A stretch of 64,000 nt of DNA from Kytococcus schroeteri (GTDB lineage: Bacteria; Actinomycetota; Actinomycetes; Actinomycetales; Dermatophilaceae): contig NZ_JBHLVH010000001.1 of assembly GCF_042433515.1 (NCBI RefSeq), positions 62,001-126,000 of the forward strand, given 5' to 3'. Of the stretch, positions 16,540 through 23,612 are shown piece after piece. The notes below the pieces were generated by a model. That model did not search any database. It was given only the letters and a program-made list of their open reading frames with translations, and was not told where the DNA came from. Positions within the stretch are counted from its first letter, which is position 1, and every line of letters begins with the position of its first letter. Both the position numbers and the translations under genes were made by a program.

Positions 16540-17244
16540 GTGAACCACCCTGCCCAGCCGGCCCCGCACCCCGCGGCCACACCCGCCCCCACGCGCCCGT
16601 CGGTGCCCGGCCGCCCCGCATTGGACCTCACGCTCTACCTCGTCACCGACACCGCCCGCTGCGGCGCGCGTGGCGTGCCCGCCGTGGTGCGCGATGCGGT
16701 GGCCGGCGGCGTCACCATCGTGCAGCTGCGCGAGAAGCGCCTCGACGACGTCGCGTTCGTGCGCCTGGGGCAGGAGATCCGCGAGGTGCTCGAGGGCACC
16801 GGAGTGCCGCTGCTGGTGGACGACCGCGCCCACCTGGTGCACGCCATCGGGGCGCAGGGGGTGCACATCGGCCAGACCGACACCCCGCCGGTGCAGACCC
16901 GCGAGGAGGTGGGGCCGGACGTGCTCGTCGGGCTGTCCACGCACTCGGTGGAGCAGGCCCGTGCCGCCAGCGCCCTGCCGCCGGGCACGGTGGACTACAT
17001 CGGCATCGGCCCGGTGTGGCCCACACCCACCAAGGTGGCGCACGATCCCGCCATCGGGCCGGAGGGGGCCCGTGCGATGCGGGCGGCGAGCCAGCTTCCG
17101 GGCGTGGCCATCGGCGGCATCACCCCGCAGAACATCGGCGAGCTGCGTGGGTGCGGGGCCGAGGGCGTGGCGGTGGTGCGGGCGCTGTGCGCGGCGCCGG
17201 ACGTGGCCGCGGCCGCACGCGAGTTCCGGGAGCTGTGGCGGTGA
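16540..17244 (+). CDS. thiE: thiamine-phosphate synthase
   Basis: ThiE joins hydroxymethylpyrimidine diphosphate and the thiazole phosphate to make thiamine phosphate. The 234-residue protein has a family-sized TIM barrel after a Pro/Ala-rich 25-residue lead. Pyrophosphate and metal contacts: QLREK (62-66), DDRAHL (94-99), GVHIGQ (107-112), GLSTH (131-135), DYIGIGPVWPTPTK (152-165) and the closing AIGGI loop. The GTG start has GGAGGG eight bases upstream, inside the TPP riboswitch. The gene overlaps thiD by four bases. No thiazole-forming genes (thiG, thiS, thiO) or thiM are in this window, so whether the pathway here is synthesis or salvage depends on loci elsewhere. Confidence 0.96.
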   Translation: MNHPAQPAPHPAATPAPTRPSVPGRPALDLTLYLVTDTARCGARGVPAVVRDAVAGGVTIVQLREKRLDDVAFVRLGQEIREVLEGTGVPLLVDDRAHLVHAIGAQGVHIGQTDTPPVQTREEVGPDVLVGLSTHSVEQARAASALPPGTVDYIGIGPVWPTPTKVAHDPAIGPEGARAMRAASQLPGVAIGGITPQNIGELRGCGAEGVAVVRALCAAPDVAAAAREFRELWR

Positions 17245-18074
17245 GCGCGCACGGGGGCCCGGCAGGGGCGGGGAGCGCGCGCGTGCCGGTGGTGCTCACC
17301 GTCGCGGGCTCGGACCCCTCCGGCGGGGCGGGTGTGCAGGCCGACCTCAAGACCTTCAGTGCCCTGGGGGCCTACGGCTGCGCGGTGCTCACCTCGCTCA
17401 CGGCGCAGAGCACGCGCGGGGTCACGGGCGTCCACCCGGTGCCGGCGGGGTTCGTCACCGAGCAGCTGGTCACGCTGCTGGAGGACGTGCGCGTGGACGC
17501 GGTGAAGATCGGCATGCTCGGCACGGCGCCGGTGGCCGATGCGGTGGCCGACGTGGTGCGCCGGCTGGACTGCCCCGTGGTGCTCGACCCGGTGATGGTG
17601 AGCACGGCCGGATCACGGCTGCTGGACGCCGACGCGGTGGAGGCCGTGCGCCGGCTGGTTGCGGTGGTGGACCTTGTGACGCCCAACGGTCCCGAGGCGG
17701 GGGTGCTCGCCGGGGCCGAACCGCCGCGCGACCTGGCCGGACAGCGGGCGATGGCTGCCGCGCTGCACGAGCGGCTGGGGGCGCGGGTGCTGCTCAAGGG
17801 CGGCCACGTGGACGGCGCCGCGAGCACCGACGTGCTGGCCGGGCCGGGTGGGGCGGAGGAGTTCACCGCTCCTCGGGTGGCCACGCGCAACACCCACGGC
17901 ACGGGCTGCACGCTCTCCTCGGCGGTAGCCGCGTTGCGCCCGCAGCGGGCGGGCTGGACCGATGCGGTGGCCGACGCCAAGGCTTACCTGACGGCCGCGC
18001 TGGAGCACGCGGACGCCCTCGACGTGGGGGCCGGGCCGGGGCCGGTGCACCACTTCCACGCCCTCTGGCACTGA
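17241..18074 (+). CDS. thiD: bifunctional hydroxymethylpyrimidine kinase/phosphomethylpyrimidine kinase
   Basis: A 277-residue ribokinase-fold enzyme that phosphorylates hydroxymethylpyrimidine twice, supplying ThiE. The N-terminal TVAGSDPSGGAGVQADLKTF motif is diagnostic. VVLDPVMVSTAG holds the substrate loop, and NTHGTGCTLSSA near residue 217 is the anion hole with the catalytic base region. The GTG start overlaps the thiE stop (GTGA), and the pair is expected to respond to the TPP riboswitch. No TenA domain is fused. A palindrome array begins 17 bases after the stop codon. Confidence 0.96.
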   Translation: MSAHGGPAGAGSARVPVVLTVAGSDPSGGAGVQADLKTFSALGAYGCAVLTSLTAQSTRGVTGVHPVPAGFVTEQLVTLLEDVRVDAVKIGMLGTAPVADAVADVVRRLDCPVVLDPVMVSTAGSRLLDADAVEAVRRLVAVVDLVTPNGPEAGVLAGAEPPRDLAGQRAMAAALHERLGARVLLKGGHVDGAASTDVLAGPGGAEEFTAPRVATRNTHGTGCTLSSAVAALRPQRAGWTDAVADAKAYLTAALEHADALDVGAGPGPVHHFHALWH

Positions 18075-18090
18075 GCGGCCGGCGAGCTCC

Positions 18091-18251
18091 GCACCGGTGC
18101 CGATCTCGAGCATCGCCGGCCACGAACTCCGCACCGGTGCCGATCTCGGACGTCACCCGGCCGTGAGAACCGCACCGGTGCCGATCTCGACAGTCGAGTT
18201 CAGCACCGGTGCGGAAGTGGGTGCTCGGCGGCCTGAGTTCGGCACCGGTGC
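18091..18251. repeat. five-copy array of the palindrome GCACCGGTGC
   Basis: The 10-bp palindrome occurs at 18091, 18131, 18172, 18203 and 18242, spaced 40, 41, 31 and 39 bases. The first three copies are followed by CGATCTCG. The last two are preceded by GAGTTC, the complement-side flank, so the array switches orientation between copies three and four. The spacers differ in sequence and the unit is too short for CRISPR. It sits directly after thiD and before a duplicated gene fragment. Confidence 0.75.
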
Positions 18252-18302
18252 GGAGTTCGCCGTGCCGACGGGTGCGGAGGTCGCTGTGGGGTCCGCCCCG
18301 TC

Positions 18303-18628
18303 AGCGCCGGGTGGTCCTGGGTCTGGGCGAACCAGCCCGGCCGCACCCGGGAGCCCAGCCGGGCCACGCCCCGGTGGTCCACCGGCGGCGGGGCCACGTC
18401 GCCCACCGGGCGGTGTTCGGGCTCGGGGTCGGACCCGCCACCGGCCAGCAGGCGCAGGAAGTGGCTCTTGCCCGACCCGTTGGACCCCAGCACGGCCACG
18501 CGCTCGCCGAACCAGACCTCCAGGTCGAACGGCTCCATGAGCGTCGCGGCGCCGCCACCCTCGAGCGCAGGCACGCGCAGCTCCAGCCCCTCGGTCACCA
18601 CGGCGCGCTTGGCGGTGCGACCGCCGCG
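18303..18628 (-). pseudogene. duplicated internal fragment of an ABC-F ATPase gene
   Basis: This 326-bp stretch aligns without gaps to 20829-21154 inside the nearby ABC-F gene. By hand count there are about ten mismatches (about 97% identity). It encodes the linker end and the second Walker A (GSNGSGKS) up to QTQDHPAL, with no start, signature motif or Walker B, so it is not functional on its own. Both junctions are abrupt. The right junction runs straight into the middle of an SRPBCC gene on the other strand. The copy presumably arose by a local duplication, and the complete gene is the parent. Confidence 0.9.
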
Positions 18629-18629
18629 G

Positions 18630-18893
18630 CACCTGCGGGTGCACAACGTCCACGACGACCCCACCCAGGTGTGGACCATGGATGTGGAGCTCACCGAGGC
18701 CGAGCCGGGGACCGCACTGACCTTCAGCCAGCCGTTGAACAGCCGGGAGATGGTGCGCGAGGTCGGCCCCGGGTGGGAGTTCTACCTCGACCGCCTGCAG
18801 CAGTCCCTGGAGACCGGGGAGCAGGCCACCATCGAGTGGGACGGGTACATGGACCTCGCACCGGAGTACGCGCAGGAGTTCGGGCTGGCCTGA
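18630..18893 (+). pseudogene. C-terminal remnant of an SRPBCC (AHSA1-like) gene
   Basis: The reading frame from 18630 to the stop at 18893 encodes the final 87 residues of an activator-of-Hsp90-ATPase-like SRPBCC protein. Visible strands are LRVHNVHDDP, VWTMDVELTEAEPGTALTFS and the typical ending GPGWEFYLDRLQQSLETG. The N-terminal half (start codon and first strands) is missing, replaced exactly at 18629 by the duplicated ABC-F fragment. An open frame continues upstream through the foreign DNA and could give a chimeric peptide, but this is very unlikely to be a working protein. Confidence 0.8.
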
Positions 18894-18971
18894 CGTCGTG
18901 CTGATCCGACGCGGCTCACCCGACGCGTGCAGGGGGCCTGCGGTCGACGGGCGGCGCGTCACCCCATCGGG

Positions 18972-19625
18972 TCACTCGTCCAGCCAGGCGTTGTGCTGCA
19001 GGCGCAGCGCCCGTTCGAGCCCCGCGAGGACGCCAGCGACGGTCAGGCCGGCGTTCACCGGGGCGGGCAGTTCGATCGGGGAGTGGAAGGTCCACCCGGT
19101 GAGCGACTGCCACCAGTCGGCCCGGGTGAACGCCTGCAGCAGCTGCGGCAGCTCCAGGCCCAGCGCCACGAGCAGCACGGTGAGCGAGAGCGCCCCGAGG
19201 ACCCGGCTGGCGGTGGGGTGGCGCTCGTCGAGGCCGGCTCGCCAGGCCTCCCCGGTGCCGGCGGCCGGGGTCAGGGGCTGCTCCCCCGCATCGGTCACCA
19301 GGTGCGCCCGCTTCATGCCGTAGAAACTCAACGCGGCCTCGATGCGGGGCGTGCGCTCGCGGGGGTGCCGGCGGTCGGCTGCGTCGGGGCCGGGATCACC
19401 CGGGAGGTCGTCCAGGACGAAGGTCGCGGTGCTGCGCCCCACCGCCACCTGACGGCCGTCCCGGTGGAGGACCAGCTTCTCGCCGATGTCGAGGTAGTCC
19501 ACGTCGAGCGTGTACTCGTGCCCGTCGGCCATGGCCGTGAACTGGCCCCGCCACAGCGACTGCCACCCCGTCACGGGGGTCACGGTCGACCCGTCACCCG
19601 GCTTCACCGATCCGTCTCGCCCCAC
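18972..19625 (-). CDS. uncharacterised membrane protein
   Basis: A 217-residue protein of unrecognised family. Residues about 20-70 form a small beta-rich region with alternating charged and hydrophobic residues (GQFTAMADGHEYTLDVDYLD), followed by a polar stretch. Two hydrophobic segments lie near the C-terminus (VLGALSLTVLLVALGLELPQ and a second around VNAGLTVAGVLAGLERAL) with an aromatic linker between. This suggests a cytosolic N-domain anchored by a helical hairpin. The GTG at 19625 is chosen because AGGAGG lies six bases upstream. A longer in-frame ATG at 19682 exists. It is divergent from another unknown gene, with a gene remnant between them. Confidence 0.6.
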   Translation of the reverse strand: MGRDGSVKPGDGSTVTPVTGWQSLWRGQFTAMADGHEYTLDVDYLDIGEKLVLHRDGRQVAVGRSTATFVLDDLPGDPGPDAADRRHPRERTPRIEAALSFYGMKRAHLVTDAGEQPLTPAAGTGEAWRAGLDERHPTASRVLGALSLTVLLVALGLELPQLLQAFTRADWWQSLTGWTFHSPIELPAPVNAGLTVAGVLAGLERALRLQHNAWLDE

Positions 19626-19687
19626 CGTGGTCCTCCTCGTACCAGTCCTGTCGGGCGCCGCCGCCCACCCTGTGCGGGCCACTCTGC

Positions 19688-19861
19688 CAGTCGGTCCCGC
19701 CGTCGGGGTGGCAGGACGCCGAGCGCTTCGACGAGGTCTCCCACGGCCTCATCGACCTCGAGATGCGTGCCCAGCTGGCGGGCCGCTGGCGCATGGCGAC
19801 CATCCAGGTCGTCTTCGCCGCCATCCCCGCGGCGGGGGTGGCGGCCTTGCCGGGTTGCTAC
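19688..19861 (+). pseudogene. remnant of an ABC-exporter transmembrane domain
   Basis: In the plus frame containing the ATG at 19763, the sequence reads RFDEVSHGLIDLEMRAQL then AGRWRMATIQVVFAAIPA, a pattern characteristic of the membrane domain of actinobacterial ABC exporters (the fourth-helix region). Neither the rest of the membrane domain nor any ATPase domain is present on either side. It therefore looks like a 40-60 codon fossil lying in the gap between two unknown genes. The assignment is from memory of the family, and a search would settle it. Confidence 0.5.
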
Positions 19862-19921
19862 CTTGCGAGGGCCAGTGAACGGGGCGGACGTCGCCCAGCA
19901 CACGCAGCCCAGGAGGACCAC

Positions 19922-20413
19922 GTGAACGCACCGCAGTCGGGGACGCCCCTGAAGATCGGCATGTTCCTGTTCGAGAAGGTCATGACCCAGCGCAGCACCC
20001 CGGTGATCCTCACCATCAGCCCGGGGCGCATCGTGCTGGCCTCCGCGGACCGCGTCGTGGCCGACGTCCCCGCCGACCAGGTGCGCACGAAGGTCTCCCG
20101 GGTCCTGAAGGTGAACGAGCTGCACGGGCCGTGGGGCAAGTGGATGCTCGGCGCGGTCGGGGCCGCCAAGAGCGAGGACTTCACCGACGCCCAGGCCACG
20201 GAGGTCATCGAGGCGCAGAAGGCCGCCCAGCAGGACCCCGCCCTGACGCAGCTCGAGCTCGCCCGGACCGTCTGGGTCGGCCAGCCCACCGCTGCCGACG
20301 GCTCGTGGACGGGCTCGCTCTCCTCGATGGCCAAGGGCGAGACCAAGATGCAGCCCCGCATCGCCCCGATGGTCGACGAGGCGCTGCTCGCCGCGGGCGT
20401 GCAGCGCGCCTGA
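19922..20413 (+). CDS. uncharacterised conserved-looking protein
   Basis: A 163-residue soluble protein I do not recognise. The first half is beta-rich (TPVILTISPGRIVLASADR, then VVADVPADQVRTKVSRV), reminiscent of a small PH-like or membrane-tethered sensor fold. A helical region with an Ala/Gln-rich segment follows, then a C-terminal Lys/Met-rich stretch. There are no signal peptide or membrane helices. The GTG start is well supported by AGGAGG at five bases, and the same AGGAGGACCAC leader precedes the divergent unknown gene at 19625. The stop codon is seven bases from the convergent ABC-F gene end. Confidence 0.6.
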   Translation: MNAPQSGTPLKIGMFLFEKVMTQRSTPVILTISPGRIVLASADRVVADVPADQVRTKVSRVLKVNELHGPWGKWMLGAVGAAKSEDFTDAQATEVIEAQKAAQQDPALTQLELARTVWVGQPTAADGSWTGSLSSMAKGETKMQPRIAPMVDEALLAAGVQRA

Positions 20414-20419
20414 GGGGGT

Positions 20420-22131
20420 TCAGCGGCGGCGGCGCACCCGCGTCTCGTCCCAGACGGCCTCGGGGGTCTCCACCACCCGCCCCTGCGAGGTGAACACGAG
20501 GAAGCGGTCGAAGGTGCGGGCGAACCAGCGGTCGTGGGTCACGGCGACCACGGTGCCCTCGAACGACTCCAGGGCGTCCTGGAGCGCCTCGGCCGAGTGC
20601 AGGTCGAGATTGTCCGTCGGCTCGTCCAGGAGCAGCAGGGTGGCGCCGGAGAGTTCCAGCAGCAGGATGCCGAAGCGTGCCTGCTGCCCTCCGGAGAGCT
20701 GGTCGTAGGTGCGCTCGCCGGCAGCGGCCAGCCCGTAGCGGTCGAGCACCTTGGCGGCCTGCTCGCGGCCCATCCCGTCGCGGTGGTCGTCGCCGCGGTG
20801 CAGGATCTCCAGCAGGGTGCGGCCCATGAGCGCCGGGTGGTCCTGGGTCTGGGCGAACCAGCCGGGGCGCACCCGGGAGCCCAGCCGGGCCACGCCCCGG
20901 TGGTCCACCGGCGGCGGGGCCACGTCGCCCACCGGGCGGTGTTCGGGCTCGGGGTCGGACCCGCCACCGGCCAGCAGGCGCAGGAAGTGGCTCTTGCCCG
21001 ACCCGTTGGACCCCAGCACCGCCACGCGCTCGCCGAACCACACCTCCAGGTCGAACGGCTCCATGAGCGTCGCGGCGCCACCACCCTCGAGCGCCGGCAC
21101 CCGCAGCTCCAGCCCCTCGGTCACCACGGCGCGCTTGGCCGTGCGCCCACCGCGCAGCCGCATGCGCACGTTCTGCGTGGCGGCGAGCTTCTCCGGCGGT
21201 CCGGCCTCCTCGAACTTCGCCAGGCGCGTCTGTGCCGCGCGGTACCGGGGCGCCATGCCGTCGTTGTACTCGGCCTTCACCTTGAGCCGCAGCACCAGCG
21301 CCTTGAGCTTGGCGTGCTCCTCCTCCCACCGGCGCAGGCGCTCCTCCAGGGCGGCGTTGCGCGCCTCGCGGGCCTCGTGCCAGCCGCTGAACGACCCGGC
21401 GTGCGTCCACGCGCTGGCCCCGGCGGCGTGCGGCTCCAGGGTCACCACGTGGGTGGCCACCTGGCTGAGCAGCTCGCGGTCGTGGCTGATGAGCAGCACC
21501 GACTTGCCGCACCCGGCCAGCCGCTCCTCCAGCCAGCGCTTGCCCGGCACGTCGAGGTAGTTGTCCGGCTCGTCGAGCAGCAGGATCTCGGCCGGTCCGC
21601 GGAGCAGCGCCTCCAGCACGAGCCGCTTCTGCTCACCCCCGGAGAGGGTGGCGGCCGCCCGGTTCTGCGCCCGCTCGAAGGTCACGCCGAGCGCGGCCTG
21701 GGCCACCTCGTCCCACACCTGGGTCTCGTAGTCGTACCCGCCGGCGTCGCCCCAGTCCGCCAGCGCCTGGGCGTACGCCATCTGGGCCGGTTCGTCGTCG
21801 GTCTCCATGAGGCGCAGCTCGGCGGCGTCCACGGCCTCGGCCGCTGCCCGGATCCGCGGCGGCGCCGAGCGCACCAGCAGGTCCCGCACGGTCGACTCGT
21901 CCCGCACCCGCCCGATGAACTGCGGCATCAGCGCCACGCTGCCCGATGCGGTGACGTTGCCCTCCGCGGCCAGCTCGCCGGAGATGATGCGCAGCAGCGT
22001 CGTCTTGCCCGTGCCGTTGGGCCCCACCAGAGCCACCCGCTGCCGGTCCCCCACCCGGAACGAGACGCCCCCAGCAGCGGCCGCCCGTCCGGCAGCCAGT
22101 ACTCGATGTCGTGGACCTCCAGGTGCGGCAT
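20420..22131 (-). CDS. ABC-F family ATPase with an apparent -1 frameshift near its start
   Basis: ABC-F proteins are cytosolic twin-ATPases that act on ribosomes. The first cassette shows GPNGTGKTT, LSGGEQKRL and EILLLDEPDNYLD. The second has GSNGSGKS, LSGGQQARFG and LLLLDEPTDNLD, with a charged linker between. The conserved N-terminus MPHLEVHDIEYWLPDGRPLL starts at the ATG at 22131 but lies in a different frame from all that follows. One G is missing from a run of five (C run at 22068-22072 on the plus strand). Without this the gene would be about 570 codons and intact. It may be a sequencing error, a true inactivating mutation or programmed slippage. An internal 326-bp part is duplicated at 18.3-18.6 kb. 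Confidence 0.85.
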
Positions 22132-22230
22132 GCCCGGACCGTACCGGCCACCGGCCGGCCGTCACGACCGCTTTTCCCGGGCGAAAAGACGGGGGGCCCG
22201 CGCCGGGTTGCCGGAACCACGCCGCCGCCC

Positions 22231-22308
22231 CACACGCAGAGATCCGCCTGCGGTTCAGAGGTGCGCCCGGGAACCCGGACATCTGGGTCGCAGGCGGATC
22301 TGTGTGCG
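22231..22308. repeat. 78-bp hairpin repeat, copy 1
   Basis: This copy begins CACACGCAGAGATCCGCCTG and pairs GATCCGCCTGCG (22241-22252) with CGCAGGCGGATC (22289-22300). A second copy of the same length and orientation lies at 23503-23580. The two copies bracket the EEP-family gene. This copy has three unpaired positions inside the outer stem. Confidence 0.75.
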
Positions 22309-22318
22309 TTCGCGCCCG

Positions 22319-23383
22319 TCAGCCGCGTGCAGGCGCCCCGGCCACGCGGTAGGTGGCCAGCACCGCCTGGTGGTCGGTGGGCCAGTCGCTGAACAGGGCG
22401 CGGTAGTCGTCGGTGCGCTCGGCCACGCGCTGGTTGCGCACGATGGTGCGCCCGGTGCCCACGCGTCCGGCATCGAGCAGGCGCAGCCCGGCAGTGGGGG
22501 AGGCGAACACGTAGTCGATGCGGTCGCGCTCGTCGGCCTCGGGAGCCCAGGTGAGCTGGTCGGTGCCCACGGCCTCGTTGCTGATGGGCCACGTGGTGCC
22601 CGGGTGGGTGACCGGGTTCGGGTACATGGCGCGGTAGGCGTCCACGTAGCCGGCCTCGCGCAGCAGGGCGGTGGACTGCCACGGCACCACCAGGCCCTGG
22701 TGGTCCTGCGTGGTCGCGGCGGCGCGGGTCCAGTCCAGCAGGGACGGCTCGTTGAAGTCACCGCCGATGAGCACGGCACGGCGCCGCACCTGCTCGGCCC
22801 GCGCGTCGGCGATGACGTCGGCGATCACCTGCGGGCGGCCCGAGGCGGCGTTCACGTCCAGCACGGTCCCGGCATCGGTCACGGGCCCGCCGGGCAGCAG
22901 GTCCCAGCCGGAGTAGGGGCCGCTGGGCACGCCCGCGCCGTAGCCGCGGGGCAGGTAGGTGGCGTACCAGCGGTACTCCAGGTGTGCGGCGTATGCGGCC
23001 ACCTGTCGGCCGCCGAGGTCGATCACGGCCTTGGTGACGAAGGGCATCACCGCGCTGTCCACGATGGGGAAGCGCGAGAGCACTCCGGTGTCGGAGCTGG
23101 AGGCGTGGTGCCAGCGCTGGCCGCCGGCCGAGAGGGTGGCGGCGAGGTCGGCGGTGGCGTCGCCGGACTCCGAGAGCAGGACGACGTCGGCCTTGGTGCG
23201 GCGGATGGCCTCGGCCACGAGCGCGCGTCCACCGGGCACGGCGGTGCCGCCGAACCAGATGTTCATGGCCAGCACCCGCAGGGTGGTCGGCTTGGCGGCG
23301 TGTGCCGGGGCGGCCGCGGCGAGGGCTGCGGTGCCACCCATCGCGAGGGCGGCGCGGCGGGAGAGGGCAGGGGTGCGGGACAC
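22319..23383 (-). CDS. exported endonuclease/exonuclease/phosphatase-family protein
   Basis: A 354-residue protein with an N-terminal twin-arginine signal: SRRAALAMGG, then an Ala-rich stretch with the AHA cleavage site near residue 31. The mature part is an EEP (DNase I-like) fold: NIWF near the first strand, LLSESGD where the metal Glu is expected, the AAHLEY strand, GGDFNEPS with the catalytic Asp/Asn, and DWPTDHQAVLATY with the final Asp-His pair. Substrates in this fold range from DNA to phosphoinositides and sphingomyelin, so the reaction is open. The GTG start has GGGAG upstream. The gene is bracketed by two copies of a 78-bp hairpin repeat and could be a cassette. Confidence 0.85.
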   Translation of the reverse strand: MSRTPALSRRAALAMGGTAALAAAAPAHAAKPTTLRVLAMNIWFGGTAVPGGRALVAEAIRRTKADVVLLSESGDATADLAATLSAGGQRWHHASSSDTGVLSRFPIVDSAVMPFVTKAVIDLGGRQVAAYAAHLEYRWYATYLPRGYGAGVPSGPYSGWDLLPGGPVTDAGTVLDVNAASGRPQVIADVIADARAEQVRRRAVLIGGDFNEPSLLDWTRAAATTQDHQGLVVPWQSTALLREAGYVDAYRAMYPNPVTHPGTTWPISNEAVGTDQLTWAPEADERDRIDYVFASPTAGLRLLDAGRVGTGRTIVRNQRVAERTDDYRALFSDWPTDHQAVLATYRVAGAPARG

Positions 23384-23502
23384 GAGGGCTCCCGGGTGAG
23401 GGGTGCAGGACGCCGGCACGGTAGGCGGCACGGGAGAACGTGCCGTGAACCCGAGGCAACCGGCCGGTGGCGGCCCGGGGGTGAGTTCGTGCCTGCCTCG
23501 CC

Positions 23503-23580
23503 CACACGCAGAGATCCGCCTGTGGTCCAGAGGTGCGTCCGGAAACCCGGACCTCCGGACCACAGGCGGACCTTTGTGCG
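23503..23580. repeat. 78-bp hairpin repeat, copy 2
   Basis: Outer arms CCGCCTGTGGTCC (23516-23528) and GGACCACAGGCGG (23557-23569) pair perfectly. A C:G pair of copy 1 is T:A here, a compensatory change that keeps the stem. It lies between the start of the EEP gene and the end of ald. Confidence 0.75.
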
Positions 23581-23612
23581 GTGCGAGCTGACCCCCCCGC
23601 CGGCGCCCCGCC

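Noticed and set aside
18091..18251. CRISPR array
   Set aside because: The repeated unit is only 10 bp (25 with partial flanks), units switch orientation, spacing is uneven, and no cas genes are near.
18468..18893. Full-length protein from the chimeric frame of ABC-F antisense plus SRPBCC tail
   Set aside because: The first 50 residues are antisense translation of the duplicated fragment; the frame is open only by chance.
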